In this document: in pieces, positions 47,124 to 59,335 of the stretch | Position numbering within the stretch: position 1 is the first letter of the stretch | Layout of the letters: each line of letters begins with the position of its first letter | Assembly (NCBI GenBank): GCA_007844125.1 | Contig: CM017556.1 | Span: 18,282,017 to 18,346,016 of the forward strand | DNA length: 64,000 nt | Source of the DNA: Sinonovacula constricta | Taxonomy: Eukaryota; Mollusca; Bivalvia; Cardiida; Solecurtidae | Direction: 5' to 3' | Made by a program: the position numbers and the translations under genes | The notes under the pieces: model-generated | Database searches by the model: none | What the model was told of the DNA's origin: nothing | Seen by the model: only the letters and a program-made list of their open reading frames with translations

Positions 47124-47374
47124 TTAGCAGGGTGCCCATGGCATAGAGGTAGAGTTGCCAATTTGTAACTCCTCTGACTGTTTAGCCTGTCAGCACGTGG
47201 GTTCGAGTCCTGTTAGGGCAAAGGACTTAATGTGAGAAGGTCTTCCAGCTGACTTGCTGTGCACCAGTGGTTCTACCCAGACATGTGTCTGGGGTCTTCC
47301 TCCACCAGAAAGCTGAATGTTGCTACAATGATCATAAATGTTCGCAGCAATGTAACAAAAACAAAACCAAACAC
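47124..47374 (+). mobile_element. tRNA-derived SINE, family 2, with 8-bp target-site duplication
   Basis: Most complete family 2 copy. Head 'gggtgcccatggcatagagg' and B box 'gggttcgagtcctgttaggg'. Body 'gaaggtcttccagctgactt' and 'ggttctacccagacatgtgt'. End 'aacaaaaacaaaacc'. Flanks aacttctc at 47116-47123 and 47375-47382 are identical. Frames on both strands here are not genes. Confidence 0.92.
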
Positions 47375-47382
47375 AACTTCTC

Positions 47383-48339
47383 CTGTGCATTTTAATATAC
47401 TTTGTGTTATCATAAATCATGCAACTTCTGTCCTGGGATCTCGTAAACCAGTCATCCTGTACAATGTCTGACAAACCCAGGTGTAGAAGTTAGGAATTTA
47501 CTTTAAATGATTTTGTTGACAGATGTCTGACTCACAATTCTTTCCTTTCGAAAACAATAACATTGAAACATATTAAAATACCCATGAGAACTTAAGTTCC
47601 AACTCCCAAATTTGATTCCCAAACTGACTAAAGTGTGACTCACATTGTCTTGACATGTCTTAATTTACTGTCTTGCACAGCTCATCAACTTGTGATGTTA
47701 TCCATTAAATACTGGCATTACTTTATACGTGTAATTATATTCACTTATTGATATTTGTCTATCCAACATGCTTAATCAATTTTCACAACAAGTTTCTAGA
47801 AAATTTAATTTAAGCTTTGTCAAATACTAATAGGCACTTGTTGTAGAATATTGCATTTGCAGGGGCAGTGAAAAAACTTTTGTCTGGCCGTCAGTGTAGG
47901 TCAGACTGTATATATAATGAGTCTGATGTCCATTTGTTACTATCCTTAGACCAGACCTCAAAATAACTGTCATTTAACATAGGGTGGCGGACTAATTGAA
48001 ATCACAATCCATCCATAAATGCCAAAACTTACTGAACCCACAAAATTAAGGGCAAGTGAATGCTTGTATTTAACAAAATAGAACTAAGCTGGCATTGTTT
48101 TGAGAGGTTTTTGGCATTTATGTTGTACTCAGTCTCTAAACTGAAAACATGTTTATTCTGCTTAAAAAGAGATAAGTGATTAGTTGTCTGTGGATTATGC
48201 TTTGAACAAAACATTGCTTCATTTACTGTTTAAAGAGGGCAAATTAATAAGACTTCATGCAAAGATAAGGGCATTTGGAAAATAAGTATATCAATTGTGA
48301 AGACAGGAAAGTCATTTACCATTTACATTGAACATACCC
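47383..48339. other. Unique AT-rich DNA, nothing recognised
   Basis: No gene, RNA or repeat recognised. Confidence 0.5.
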
Positions 48340-48720
48340 TTCTTCAATGGTGTTTCCAGCAAGTAAAGGGTTAACAGAGAACAGCCCCCACTCTAATGGT
48401 GTTTCCAGCAAGTAAAGGGTTTACATAAAACATGGAACTTGCCCACTCTAATGGTGTTTCCAGCAAGTAAAGGGTTTACATAGAACATGGAACTTGCCCA
48501 CTCTAATGGTGTTTCCAGCAAGTAAAGGGTTAACAGAGAACAGCCCCCACTCTAATGGTGTTTCCAGCAAGTAAAGGGTTTACATGGAACTTGCCCACTC
48601 TGATGGTGTTTTCAGCAAGTAAAGGGTTAACAGAGAACATACCCTACTCTAATGGTGTTTCCAGCAAGGTTTAACATAGAACATACCCCACCCTAATGGT
48701 GTTTCCATTAAGTAAAGGGT
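48340..48720. repeat. Variable-length minisatellite, about 45-55 bp unit, 8 copies
   Basis: 'aatggtgtttccagcaagta' plus 'aagggtt' recurs eight times, with spacers such as 'aacagagaacagcccccac' or 'tacatagaacatggaacttg' giving unequal unit lengths. Confidence 0.93.
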
Positions 48721-49059
48721 AAATGTCTTACTCGAGATAATTTATATGCAGCATCAAATTATAATTTCCAGTATCCTTGTACAGAAATCAATGTAATGAT
48801 GACCCTTTTATGGCATTGGCAGACTTAATCTAGCTTTCATGAACAACTTACTGTCATGGTAAGACTCTTGGGAGTAACGGGCCAAGTCATCTACCTGGCC
48901 AATTAAGCCATCACTGCCTCCTTGATACTTCCTTCTATAGATGACAATACTTTAGTATGCTAGGGTTCAGACGCAACATGTGGAAGGTGCTGTTGGGTAG
49001 ATGGTAATGGTAACAATGATGAATATTCCAAGAATTAATGTTTGTTTATTTTTAAATGT
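48721..49059. other. Unique DNA, nothing recognised
   Basis: No gene. The right edge has 'tgtttgttta' repeats that lead into the SINE tail. Confidence 0.5.
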
Positions 49060-49370
49060 TTGTTTATTGTTTGTTTATTGGGTTTATCATCCCACTAACA
49101 GTATTTCAGTAATCTGGAGACGATGTCCCCTTGAAGCAGATATAGTGCTGCCTTTACTGTGTATGGCAGGCCTTCAACATCTGGCATGATACCCAGTTAA
49201 ACTATCCTGACACTGGGTCAACCAGTCATGGAAATACCCTTATATTTGCTTGATAATTAGCAAAGGAGCTAAACCATTTTTAATGACTTCTGTATGTCAT
49301 GGCCTGGGATCGAACCCAGGGCCTCCCGTGTCTGGAGGCAAAATTCTACCGAATCGCTACCAGGCCCGGT
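49060..49370 (-). mobile_element. tRNA-derived SINE, family 1, minus strand
   Basis: Read on the minus strand: tail complement 'tttattgggtttatcatccc' at the left, middle 'tgaagcagatatagtgctgc', B-box complement 'gggatcgaaccc' near 49308, and head complement 'ctaccaggcccggt' at the right end. No convincing target-site duplication found. Confidence 0.9.
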
Positions 49371-50736
49371 ATTTTTTTTTATGTCATTAATGATTGTGTA
49401 ATTGTAGGATAGAAGGTGCATTAATCACCAATTGTTCTAATGAGTTGTTGTCCTGATAGTGGAGAGTATGTCCATGACACTTAGGTGGTTATTATAGAAA
49501 ATTATTCTAACTGTACATGTTATTGAAAAAGAGCCATGGAATCATAACTTTTAAACATACACATTAAGCTACTTTTCTATGTCCTAAAATTGTATTATTT
49601 TCTTCTTTTTTTTGTCATTTTAGATTCAGATAAAAATGCAGTTGTGATTTGAAACTTTTTTCATATTAATAAGGATGGATTAATAATATTGGTGGCATGT
49701 TGTGCATCAGTCTGCAGAAATGACCCAACTGTCAGCCCATGTGCTTCAAATTGATGGATGAGTTTCACTGTAGATTGCCCTGTAAGATGCAAATTTGTAG
49801 TTGTGGTACAGTCACTAGGCCAAGCATTTATATGTGCAGTCAATTTTCTGTATGCTGGATAGAAGAATGATATAGATTTAGAATTGTAACAATCCTTGGT
49901 CTTCTAAACAGTGTAGACTAAGACTCCCAAACCATGCAAAATATGTGAAGTTAATTAAGAAATATTTAAATACTATAATATTAATATGATTCCTGTAGAC
50001 TTTTTAATGATACATATGTATTACATCCAATTAAATTGACAAGCAGTTTGAACAAAGTTGGTTATAATTCAAGGAAATTGAAATGTCATCTGTAGTCCTT
50101 CTCAGGATGGTGGAAGTATTTGTAATGTTGTCTGATTATTGCCAAGGTTCTAGTTACTTTGGGACTGGTCCAAGGTTTCCATGGAGATTAATATTTTCAT
50201 GTTACATTTACTGGAGATTTAGTTTGAACATGAAGAAAAGACATTAAACCCAATGTCTGAACATTCAGAAATGGCTGCAGATTATAAGCTTTATATAACT
50301 TCACTTTAAAATATTTTTTGTTAATTGAACATGTCTAGTATTTCTTATTATGTTAAGCGTATTAACAATTATTGGTTGCGGAGATCATAATGTGTTTGGG
50401 ATTATTTAATCAATTCAGTTAAGTTTCCAGACTTTGGGAAATATCATATGACTTTTTTCTAGTCTGTAATTTGTCGAATCTTACTAATAATTGTACTTTG
50501 AATCAGATATAAATAATAAATAATGGGTTGGATTTAAAAGTAGTTTCAGAAAACAAAAAAATTAAACCTTATAGAAAAAAAACAGATTGAGAATTTTATA
50601 CCACCTTCTCCTTTCAAGTAATCTGTTAAAAATGTCAAATGTCACTGCCAGAGAAAAAGAAGTTTTATACTTTGGGGAAAAATAAGTTAAGAATTATTTT
50701 AGATTTTGAGAGAACTTGGTTACTAGATGGTTATAA
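49371..50736. other. Unique AT-rich DNA, nothing recognised
   Basis: Poly-T tracts near 49372 and 49605. No gene supported. Confidence 0.5.
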
Positions 50737-50930
50737 GTGTGCGACTGGCCTGATATCTGTAAGGTGCTAGGCACAAAATGATCAGTGTTAATAAAATAGT
50801 GTCAGCGTCTTCTCTGGGGTCCAGCGGACCAGTGTGCGACTGGTCTGACATCTGTAAGGTTGCTAGGCACAAAATGATCAGTGTTAATAAAATAGTGTCA
50901 CCGTCTTCTCTGGGGTCCAGCGGACAAGTG
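50737..50930. repeat. Tandem duplication, 95-bp unit, 2 copies
   Basis: 'gtgcgactggcctgatatct' and 'gtgcgactggtctgacatct' start at 50739 and 50834. Both copies continue with 'aggcacaaaatgatcagtgt' and end in 'ggggtccagcggac'. Confidence 0.95.
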
Positions 50931-51416
50931 AGAATAACTTGTCAATTAGTGGCTCTGAGAGATGAGAATAACGTGTCAAATAGTGACAATTAACAGTAAC
51001 AGGTGATGTAAACACGTGTACCAGTGATTGTGATTCTTAGTTACGTATGAATGGACCTTGAACTTTAAATCATTTTATTTCATAGAAATATAATAAAAAT
51101 AAAATTCCGTATAAATCTTAAATAATTCCGATCATCTGGCTCCAGCTTAAAGCTGTCATATCTGCACTTTTTGTTCCAGTTTTTTTTTGCTTTGTTTTCT
51201 TTCTAACATCATACCGACACAAGAACGGTGATATATTGGCAACGTTCGGCAAATTACAGGTGGAGAAAGATACCAAATTTCTGTCTGGATAGAACCATCC
51301 ATGCACCACCCATTTTCTAGCATCATTTGTGTTAACCTGACAAAAAGGTTTAAGATTTAACATTCAATTAATAACCAGACTTGAAACTGCACTATTATAG
51401 AGTGTGAGTTACATGC
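50931..51416. other. Unique AT-rich DNA
   Basis: A short duplication 'gagaataac.tgtcaa' lies at about 50930-50983. A minus-strand frame of 81 codons (51118-51363) has no known domain. Confidence 0.45.
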
Positions 51417-51493
51417 TAGGATAATGTGACTCAAGGGAGTCATGCCAGGTGTTTGTTATGCATAGTGAAGGCAGTACTGTATCTGCTGTACCA
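51417..51493 (+). mobile_element. Family 1 SINE fragment (middle only)
   Basis: 'aggataatgtgactcaaggg', 'gtcatgccaggtgtttgtta' and 'agtgaaggcagtactgtatc' match the middle of the SINE at 30363. Head and tail are missing. Confidence 0.75.
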
Positions 51494-51684
51494 GTTATAC
51501 TTTATTAGTGAAGTCACTGTACCTAAACAATTTTAGCTTTTTCAATGAAGTATCTCTATCCTTGAGGTGAGAAGGTGCTGTAAGCACTGTGGTGTGCTTA
51601 GCTTCAAAAAGTAGCAACATTTTGGGACAATGAGAACCAGTTTCCCATTAAATTTTTTTATTAGATTAACAATCTTTTCTCACT
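51494..51684. other. Short unique spacer
   Basis: Nothing recognised. Confidence 0.5.
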
Positions 51685-52000
51685 TTCAATGTAGCGGACA
51701 TTAGCAGAAGGTGAAGGGTCAAGGACTAAGACTAGTTGATCCACATAAAAATGGGAGAGGTGGTCACTATCGCCCTAAACTGTTATTATCAAATGTACCA
51801 TGCTTCAAGAGAAACTGTATTTTTATGGGCTGTATAGAGTGTGGTTTATTCAATGTTCTTTTAGTGTTGCTTTTAATAATCAAATTTGCATCTAGTTTAA
51901 ACAGGCTGGGCATTCTAATGTAAAAATTTAATGATTTTGTACTGCTACAGGATTTTAAATGTCTGACTCTGCCTTTTGTTTTACACCCTATATCCCGAAT
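51685..52000 (+). repeat. Old dispersed repeat, copy B (partner near 26215)
   Basis: 'ctagtttaaacaggctgggc', 'gattttgtactgctacagga' and 'gactctgccttttgttttac' match 26415-26500 in the same order and orientation. An intervening stretch differs by small insertions. Confidence 0.65.
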
Positions 52001-52199
52001 ATGCTTAGAACATTTGTCAGACTCCAGACAGGAATAGTCTTAACCGAGTCATACAGGTCCTGGATTACTCCAGGAAAATCCCCTCTGACATCATGGCAGT
52101 TCCCAGAATATTCTGGATTCACCCCTTTGTCTATTTTGAGATGGATTTTTTAGCCAGTATGTAAAGCCTGCTCTCATGCTTGTTCATCCAATCTCTTCT
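52001..52199. other. Short unique spacer
   Basis: Nothing recognised. A 64-codon frame at 51959-52153 overlaps the repeat and is unsupported. Confidence 0.5.
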
Positions 52200-52645
52200 T
52201 AAGTGAGATTACAACATGTAACACATGCTGTCTGTGGTTTAAACGCTGATCTAAATAGTGAGATTACAACATGTAACACATGCTGTCTGTGGTTTAAACG
52301 CTGATCTAAATAGTGAGATTACACTATATAACACTTGCTTTCATTGGTTTAAACGCTGACCTAAATAGTGAGATTACAATATATAACACTTGCTTTCATT
52401 GGTTTAAACGCTGACCTAAATAGTGTGATTACAATATATAACACTTGCTTTCAATGGTTTAAACACTGACCTAAATAGTGAGATTACAATATATAACACT
52501 TGCTTTCATTGGTTTAAACGCTGACCTAAATAGTGAGATTACTATATATAACACTTGCTTTCATTGGTTTAAACACTGACCTAAGTAGTGAGATTACAAT
52601 ATATAACACTCGCTTTAATTGGTTTAAATGCTGACCTAAATAGTA
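52200..52645. repeat. Minisatellite, 55-bp unit, about 8 copies
   Basis: 'gtgagattacaatatataac' plus 'tttcattggtttaaacgctg' repeats every 55 bp (52203, 52258, 52313). The first two units share 'catgtaacacatgctgtctg' and form a distinct subtype. Confidence 0.95.
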
Positions 52646-53280
52646 AAACTATTATTTCAATCAAGAAATTTTCTGTCAATTTTTTTTTACAACAATGGCT
52701 TACCACACTTGAATTACCGAACTGAGCTTTGCTGAAATTTTCTCTGGTAGTGATAATGATGACTCTTTATTCGATGTATTCAATGAAGATGTTGTTGGTG
52801 CATTGTTCGGTTGGTAGCATCCTGTGTGAAGTAATAACTCTGTATTCAATATAAAAAGAGAATGTTTGCGATCAAAACATTGAACATGTGGTTGTCCTGG
52901 CCATTTGTCTAAAGTGATCAAATGAATACTCAAATTGATGTGAAAATAATTCCTGAATGCAAATACTGTCTTTAATCATGTCAGTCTGTGGAAAATGCCA
53001 ATTTAATCTGGTGTTTTACGTTCCAGATTATATTTGATTGAACTCCTTGGCATGGTTAGAAACATCATCTTTATGGTAGAGATGCTGGCTTAGGGGGCTG
53101 CTTCATGATAAATTGGATGTATAATTGAGAGAGATTTGTTACCCGCCATGGAAACCTGCAGGCGATTCACTTCTAGGTTACTATGGTTTATCTCAGTGTT
53201 GTGTTTTAGCCTTTGTAATGGCAAACAAGAAATATTTCCCTGAGTTTCAGAATCCTTTAATTACAACAATGTAACTATCT
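52646..53280. other. Unique DNA, nothing recognised
   Basis: A 77-codon minus-strand frame (52700-52933) has no known domain. Confidence 0.45.
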
Positions 53281-53363
53281 CAGTCTTAGCATGGTGTACA
53301 GGTCTCTTAGCATGGTGTACAGGTCTTAGCATAGTGTACAGGTCTTAGCATGGTGTACAGGTG
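53281..53363. repeat. Short tandem repeat, about 20-bp unit, 4 copies
   Basis: Four copies of 'cttagcatggtgtacaggt', one with 'catagtg'. Confidence 0.95.
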
Positions 53364-54487
53364 TTGGACAATGTTGTCCATCAGTTGACAATGCTTACAG
53401 GTGCTCTATAGTCCACATTGCTCATGATTATACTTAGTATTGTAGCATTTTAGCAAATACATGCCACTCAGTATATTGTTTAATTCTTTAAAACCTTTGC
53501 ATTTAAAAATCAGTTTTAAATTTTATGTAAGGAACAAATTAGAAAGTTGATTTTGAGATAAATGCCTAAAGTGTTCAGATTAAAGCTCTTCACAATAGTT
53601 TTGTTACAATAACTGTAATTCATTAAGACTTTAGGAGGAGTATTCCATACATATGCCCACAACCAACCAGAATTTTACAGTACAAGCTTGTAAATAAATA
53701 AACACTCAACATGTACAATTATGGTCTATTTAACTATTTCCCTGGGGACATTCTTTATCCAACCCCCGTGTTGATAATAGATGTTGACAACTGGTTGGTG
53801 GATGTTATGTACATTCTGCTCACTGATCGTGACATCAACACATTATACTGCCATGGTGCAAGATTACTAGTTGGCACTGTGTATGAATAGATGGTTCTGT
53901 GGTTAGTATATAAATCCTCCCCCATTGTTAATTTGACTTATTAGAATTGTTATAATCATTTTGGAATTGTCCATTGGTGCATTGAAACCATGATGATATA
54001 AAGTGTAAGACATAAACATTTGATATAAAGTGAAACTTCATTATGGCTGCCTTGGATAAGTGACAGTCCTTGTATATGTTGGTGTATATGTTGGTGCCAA
54101 CACATGGTCCCGCCATTACTTATTTAATGTGGTTTTTTGTTGTTGATATGTCAATATTCATATGTTGCTATTTTATCATTATTCGATTTCACTTTCTGGT
54201 CCGACTTCATTATTTCAACTAACTTATGATTCATATTAATCTTGATGGGACCATGCACTCATGAACATGTGAAAATTGATTAAGGTAACCACGCATCAAT
54301 ATAGGCACGTAATATTTTCAAAAATAGGAGAGGATTTTGTGTATTCGTTAAAGGGTCAAGTCTGCTATTGAGCCACAATACAAAGACTATTTTGAGTGGT
54401 GTCCATTGCCACAGTGACCAGTTATGGGAAAGCTGAATTGTGTTGACACAAAGGATTGACTCTGCATTACCTTTACTACTTCCTTTG
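53364..54487. other. Unique AT-rich DNA, nothing recognised
   Basis: No gene or RNA recognised. The last part may belong to the dispersed repeat that follows. Confidence 0.45.
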
Positions 54488-54760
54488 CCAGGAAAAAAGT
54501 AGTGCAAGTACAGAAACAAATATGTATGTCAAATTAGGAATAGACACATCCAGATCTACTCTAAGTTAAAATGCAATCATATCAAAAATAGTGTATGGTT
54601 AATAAAATTGTTTTTAGCATTTTTAGCAGAGGCATTTCTTTGCAGCTGAAAGCTTGCCAGCTTTGATCTGCATTGATTTACCATGGAACTGGTAACAGGG
54701 TTAAAGTTACACCACCCAAACAGCACTGTTTTATTCTGGCTAGGTGACAGATAAATACAT
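54488..54760 (+). repeat. Old dispersed repeat, copy A (partner near 63325)
   Basis: 'aagtagtgcaagtacagaaa', 'caaatatgtatgt' and 'tagacacatcc' match 63335-63385. 'gcagctgaaagcttgccagc', 'tttaccatggaa' and 'ccacccaaacagc' match 63790-63910. The second copy has extra sequence between the two blocks. Confidence 0.65.
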
Positions 54761-55387
54761 TACATTCAACACACATGAGCAACACAATTGGAAATTGTTG
54801 TGTAATTTTTTAAGCTTGAAAACAACCTTCCTTTCAAAATCTGTTTATTCTTTCATTTGTATGTCAAATATTAATGATAAACTTATCTACACTTGTTTTC
54901 TTAAATAATGAACTAGAATTCCACAAAATTTATTTGTCAGACATAACACGCCTATAAAGATTCATTTGTTTTCTTGGTGATAAAACAATATTTGTAAAAA
55001 GGGTAATGTCTTAGAATTCTTACACAAAATCAGTTAACCGTTGCAGTTGATCTGATTCTTAAAATTTAAAATTTTAGCAGTTCAGAGATAAATTTCAATA
55101 ATTATACAAGAATTTATGCAAATCTTGTTGTTTTTTTCCCTTTAAATCATCTCAATTTTTCTGCATTAGCATATTTTTTCTCTGAAAATTTGTTATTGAT
55201 GTCTTGCTATAATGACATGATCTGCTGTCTGCATTACCATTTCTGTCCAAAAAAGACATGAAAATCTTCCAGTTTAGAAAATTCCAAGATAAAAACATGG
55301 GAAAAAATGTAGGCATGGTTACACTGTATGTCCCATAATGCTGAAGAGCAAATATTTTATGGGGATTATGGCAGTCATAACTAATAA
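54761..55387. other. Unique AT-rich DNA, nothing recognised
   Basis: No gene seen. An 82-codon minus-strand frame (55152-55400) is unsupported. Confidence 0.45.
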
Positions 55388-56185
55388 GCCCCTTATGCAT
55401 GGGTTAAGGATTCTGTCACAAGTCCCAAATGACCTGGGTATAGGTATGCCATCACTGACAGCTCATTTGCTCCTTATGACACAGCTTGGGGATTCCATGT
55501 TTCACAATAACTGGTCCCTTATTGCATGGTGTGGGGATTCTGTCACATACAACTGGTCCCTTATTGCATGGTGTGGGGATTCTGTCACATACAACTGGTC
55601 CCTTATTGCATGGTGTGGGGATTCTGTCACATACAACTGGTCCCTTATTGCATGGTGTGGGGATTCTGTCACATACAACTGGTCCCTTATTGCATGGTAA
55701 GGGGATTCTGTCACATACAACTGGTCCCTTATTGCATGGTGTGGGGATTCTGTCACATACAACTGATCTCTTATTGCATGGTGTGGGGATTCTGTCACAT
55801 ACAACTGGTCCCTTATTGCATGGTGTGGGGATTCTGTCACATACAACTGGTCCCTTATTGCATGGTGTGGGGATTCTGTCACATATAACTGGTCCCTTAT
55901 TGCATGGTGTGGGGATTCTGTCACATATAACTGGTCCCTTATTGCATGGTGTGGGGATTCTGTCACATATAACTGGTCCCTTATTGCATGGTGTGGGGAT
56001 TCTGTCACTCACATATAACTGGTCCCTTATTGCATGGTGTGGGGATTCTGTTTCTCACAACACATCGTGAAGTCCCTTATGGCATGATGTGGGTATTCTG
56101 TCTCTCATAACACTCTAGCCTCTTATGGCATCGGCATGGTGATCCTGTTGCTCATGACTAAGTAGTCCCTTATGGCATGGGTTAA
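55388..56185. repeat. Minisatellite, 42-bp unit, about 14 core copies with decayed edges
   Basis: 'ggtcccttattgcatggtgt' plus 'ggggattctgtcacatacaa' repeats every 42 bp in 55510-56050. Edge copies (55388-55509 and 56051-56185) are diverged. Because 42 is a multiple of 3 and the unit lacks stops in several frames, both strands show long 14-residue-periodic frames (for example 55452-56012 minus, 186 codons). These are taken as fortuitous. Confidence 0.96.
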
Positions 56186-57063
56186 AGTACTGGCTAGGGC
56201 ACAAAATTTAATGTATAATACGAGTAGTAGAAATGAAACAATTGGATTACAATTTTGCTTAAAAGGCCTGTATTTCATTTTGAATTATATGTTATGTTGT
56301 GTTCAGGACTACGAGTCCATGACTAAGACCAAGGGGTCATGTTTTATTTGAGGTTAAAAATTTTTGGATAGTTGCTGGAAAATAAAAGCTGAAAACTGCC
56401 AGGTGGACTGCCCTATATTTAGCACCTCTTGTCAACAATAAAGATAACAAAACAAACCAAGTGGTACAAAGTCTTTAAATGTAAATTTTTTTTTCTATAT
56501 TTCATAACCATGAGAGACAGTTGTATGCCTACCAGATTAATTACAATGAGATATGTATGAGGAATGCTATATCAATCTGATATAATGTTGAGCTCTTGAT
56601 GGCTGTAGTGTAGACAATAATATACCCACATGCAGACATGCTAGGTTATAGGGTGTTTCTATTGTTTTTATGGTAGAGATAGTTTTTCTATAATAATAAG
56701 AAATTGTGTTAAGCCCATGTCTGATGTTTAGATCTAACTCACTAGCTATGGTGTTCTAAATAAACTATAAGCACAACTATCACCATCATACAGCTGTTTT
56801 CTGTTTCTGCTGAATCTCCTTTATAAGAACTGTAATTCTTTTCATATTGTTTTTAAGTTATTTCCCTTGTATATCTAACATGCAAGCACTAATGAGTGCC
56901 TTGTCTGCCATGTGACGCTTGATTTCGCAATACCTTTCCTTCATATTATTGTTGCATATTAGGTTGTTTCCTTTCCAGCTTAAGTTAAACAAAAAATTTA
57001 TATTTATAAACAGATTAATATAAAAAGTTTACTATACATGACACTTCTAAACTAATTAAGTGA
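56186..57063. other. Unique AT-rich DNA
   Basis: Nothing recognised apart from an A-rich 'aacaaaacaaaccaa' near 56446 that could be an old SINE end. Confidence 0.45.
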
Positions 57064-57073
57064 AATTTCTTTT

Positions 57074-57267
57074 GTGGGGCACCCGTGGCCTAGCGGTTAG
57101 AGTCGCTAACTTGAGAGTCCTCAGCCCCTTACCACGTGGGTTCGAGTCCCAGTCGGGGAGGGAAATTTTATGTAGGGGAAATTTTCCAGCTATCCATCGG
57201 TGCGCTTGTGGTTCTACCCAGATAAAAGTCTGGGATATTCCTCCACTAGTAATTAGCTAAATAAATT
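57074..57267 (+). mobile_element. tRNA-derived SINE, family 2, with 10-bp target-site duplication
   Basis: Head 'gcacccgtggcctagcggtt' and B box 'gggttcgagtcccag' are well kept. Body 'ggttctacccagataaaagt'. Short tail 'taattagctaaataaatt'. Flanks aatttctttt at 57064-57073 and 57268-57277 are identical. Confidence 0.93.
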
Positions 57268-57284
57268 AATTTCTTTTTACTACT

Positions 57285-57605
57285 GGACCCCGTAGCTCAA
57301 TCAGTAGAGTGTTGGCTCCAAGTAGGGAAGGCCCCAGGTTCGATCTTGGGCTGTGACATACCAAAGTCATTAAAAATGGTATTGGTATAGCTCCCTTGCT
57401 AATAATTTAACAAATATAAGGGTACCGGTAGTTCCGCAACTGGTTGGTCTGGTGTCAGGATAATGTGACTGGGTGTGGTATCACCCCAGATGTTCACTGC
57501 AGGCTATATATATACAGTGGAAGCAGCACTATATCTACTTCAAGTGGACATCGTCTCCAGATAACTGAAATACTGTTGGTGGAACTATAAACCCAATAAA
57601 CAATC
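57285..57605 (+). mobile_element. tRNA-derived SINE, family 1, directly downstream of a family 2 SINE
   Basis: Head 'ggaccccgtagctcaatcag' and B box 'ggttcgatcttggg'. Middle 'ggtctggtgtcaggataatg' and 'gtggacatcgtctccagata'. End 'taaacccaataaacaatc'. A third copy of aatttctt at 57611-57618 suggests both insertions used neighbouring or related target sequence. Confidence 0.92.
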
Positions 57606-58116
57606 TAACAAATTTCTTGACCTTGACCTTTGACCTTTGTATCCAAAAGATTTAAGTTCACACTGGCTTAAGTGGAGTGGTGAGGCAGTCATCACCAAGA
57701 AGTGCTGAATGCTGCTTCACTTGTGACAACTAAACATTTAGCGACAGTGCTAAATGTTAAAACACATTGTTTGCACAGGGCATTGGTTAAGTGGCACGTT
57801 TCTTGTTTAGATATGTAGAGTTTCTTGTTTAGACGAGTACATGTATACAGATGCAGTGGGTAAATTCTGTCACTGCATGTCATTGTGATATTCAGCAGGG
57901 CTTGCCTTGCATCAAGCAACCTTAAGTAGGTCAAAATAGAAGTTAAACAGTTATGCAAAAAAATAGACTAACATTAACATTTTTTGTTATTGTAATCATT
58001 TCATTGTATGCTTTGCCTTACTTCATATATTCATTAGAAATATTAGTCATGGTTGTTTCTAAATTAGGTAAAAAAATAATTACCACAGACACAGTAAAAT
58101 GATTTTCATTTCAAAA
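57606..58116. other. Unique DNA, nothing recognised
   Basis: Starts with 'ttgaccttgacctttgacct', a motif run common in bivalve interspersed repeats, but no full element is seen. An 88-codon minus-strand frame (57692-57958) is unsupported. Confidence 0.45.
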
Positions 58117-58157
58117 TTTATTCTAGATAAAAGACCTTATTGTGCATCTAGAATAAA
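58117..58157. other. Perfect 12-bp stem-loop
   Basis: tttattctagat (58117-58128) and atctagaataaa (58146-58157) are exact reverse complements with a 17-nt loop. Function unknown. Confidence 0.8.
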
Positions 58158-59139
58158 CAAGCCTCATTTAAATCTGATTAATATTAAACAAATGTATAAC
58201 AGATTTGTTAACCACACAAAGGATCTCTTACAGAATAACTGAATTGTTGAAGTTACATTTATTTTCCATGAAGTTATGGTGCTTCCTTCTTCGGAGGTTT
58301 CAAATGTGATATTAATAATAATTGTAGAAAAGGAAATAAAAATATTGTCAAGATTGTTTAGTTACACTAACTACAGAGCAGTTATTGGCACTATCTATAT
58401 TGCTTACACTGTTGATTTTGTTTACTTGATAGCTTTTGCCATTTATGCAAGGTCTGCGTTTCTTAATTTGTTTCAAGGGGACTATCTTGAAATTACAGTC
58501 ATATTTGTGATATGTTATTGTTCCCTGTAGTAGCCCTCAAACATGTTCCATTCCCTTACCATCTTTGAACTAGACGTCTGCAATATAACAAGTACCAAGG
58601 CAATATGTGATCAAAGATAAAACTGTGTAATCCTTAAATCAATTTGTTGGCCATTCTGAATGGAGTGTTTAATGTGCTTAGTTTCAGGTAGATAAAAAGG
58701 GAACATACTGACCTTTTCAGTTGAGCCAATTTGTTTCATTTGCATTGCTTCAAATTTGTCATCCAGCAAAGCACAAAACTATGGCAACCGTTTTAAGTAG
58801 AAGACTGATTTTGATTTTCTGTTTTGTTTTTGTTTTTGCAGGAATGTTATACTTAAATATTCTTAATAAATTAACTAATTAAAAAAATCTATATTTTTTT
58901 AAATAGACATGGAACCTGTCACATTTTCTTAAAGTAGTGTGCCAGTACATTCTTATTTAAATTTGCCCATTAATTTGATCCTTTTTATAACTGAAAAAAT
59001 ATTCTTTGTAAGTTCTTAAACCTTTGAGAACTGATTCTACCTTGGAAGTGGAGACTCAAAAGGGAGTAATAAGTTGAAAGCTTTCAACTGAATATTAACA
59101 AATTGATTTAAACTCACCTAATAAAAAGAGTTGATGTAA
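58158..59139. other. Unique AT-rich DNA, no gene recognised
   Basis: An 84-codon frame (58276-58530) is hydrophobic but has no domain I recognise and no supporting context. Confidence 0.45.
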
Positions 59140-59335
59140 ATGATTCCTCTCTACACACACATACACCCAAAACAAAAACAGTTTCTGACAATAAAACATA
59201 CATTTATTTATCTCTCGCCCCCACACATACTCCCCCAAACAAAAAACATTTTCTGACAATAAAAATCATATTTATTTATCTTCCGCCCCCACACATACTT
59301 CCCCAACAAAAACAGTTTCTGACAATAAAAAATAT
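59140..59335. repeat. Tandem repeat, 66-68 bp unit, 3 copies
   Basis: 'gcccccacacatac' plus 'aaaaacagtttctgacaata' repeats with landmarks at 59182, 59250 and 59316. Confidence 0.92.

Noticed and set aside
48340..48720. CRISPR-like repeat-spacer pattern
   Set aside because: The variable parts between conserved blocks are themselves shared among units, so it is a variable-length minisatellite.
49001..49189. 62-codon frame as a gene
   Set aside because: It overlaps a minus-strand family 1 SINE.
55338..56070. Frames on both strands in the 42-bp array
   Set aside because: Several overlapping frames on both strands are open at once, which is a property of the stop-free unit length rather than a sign of coding.
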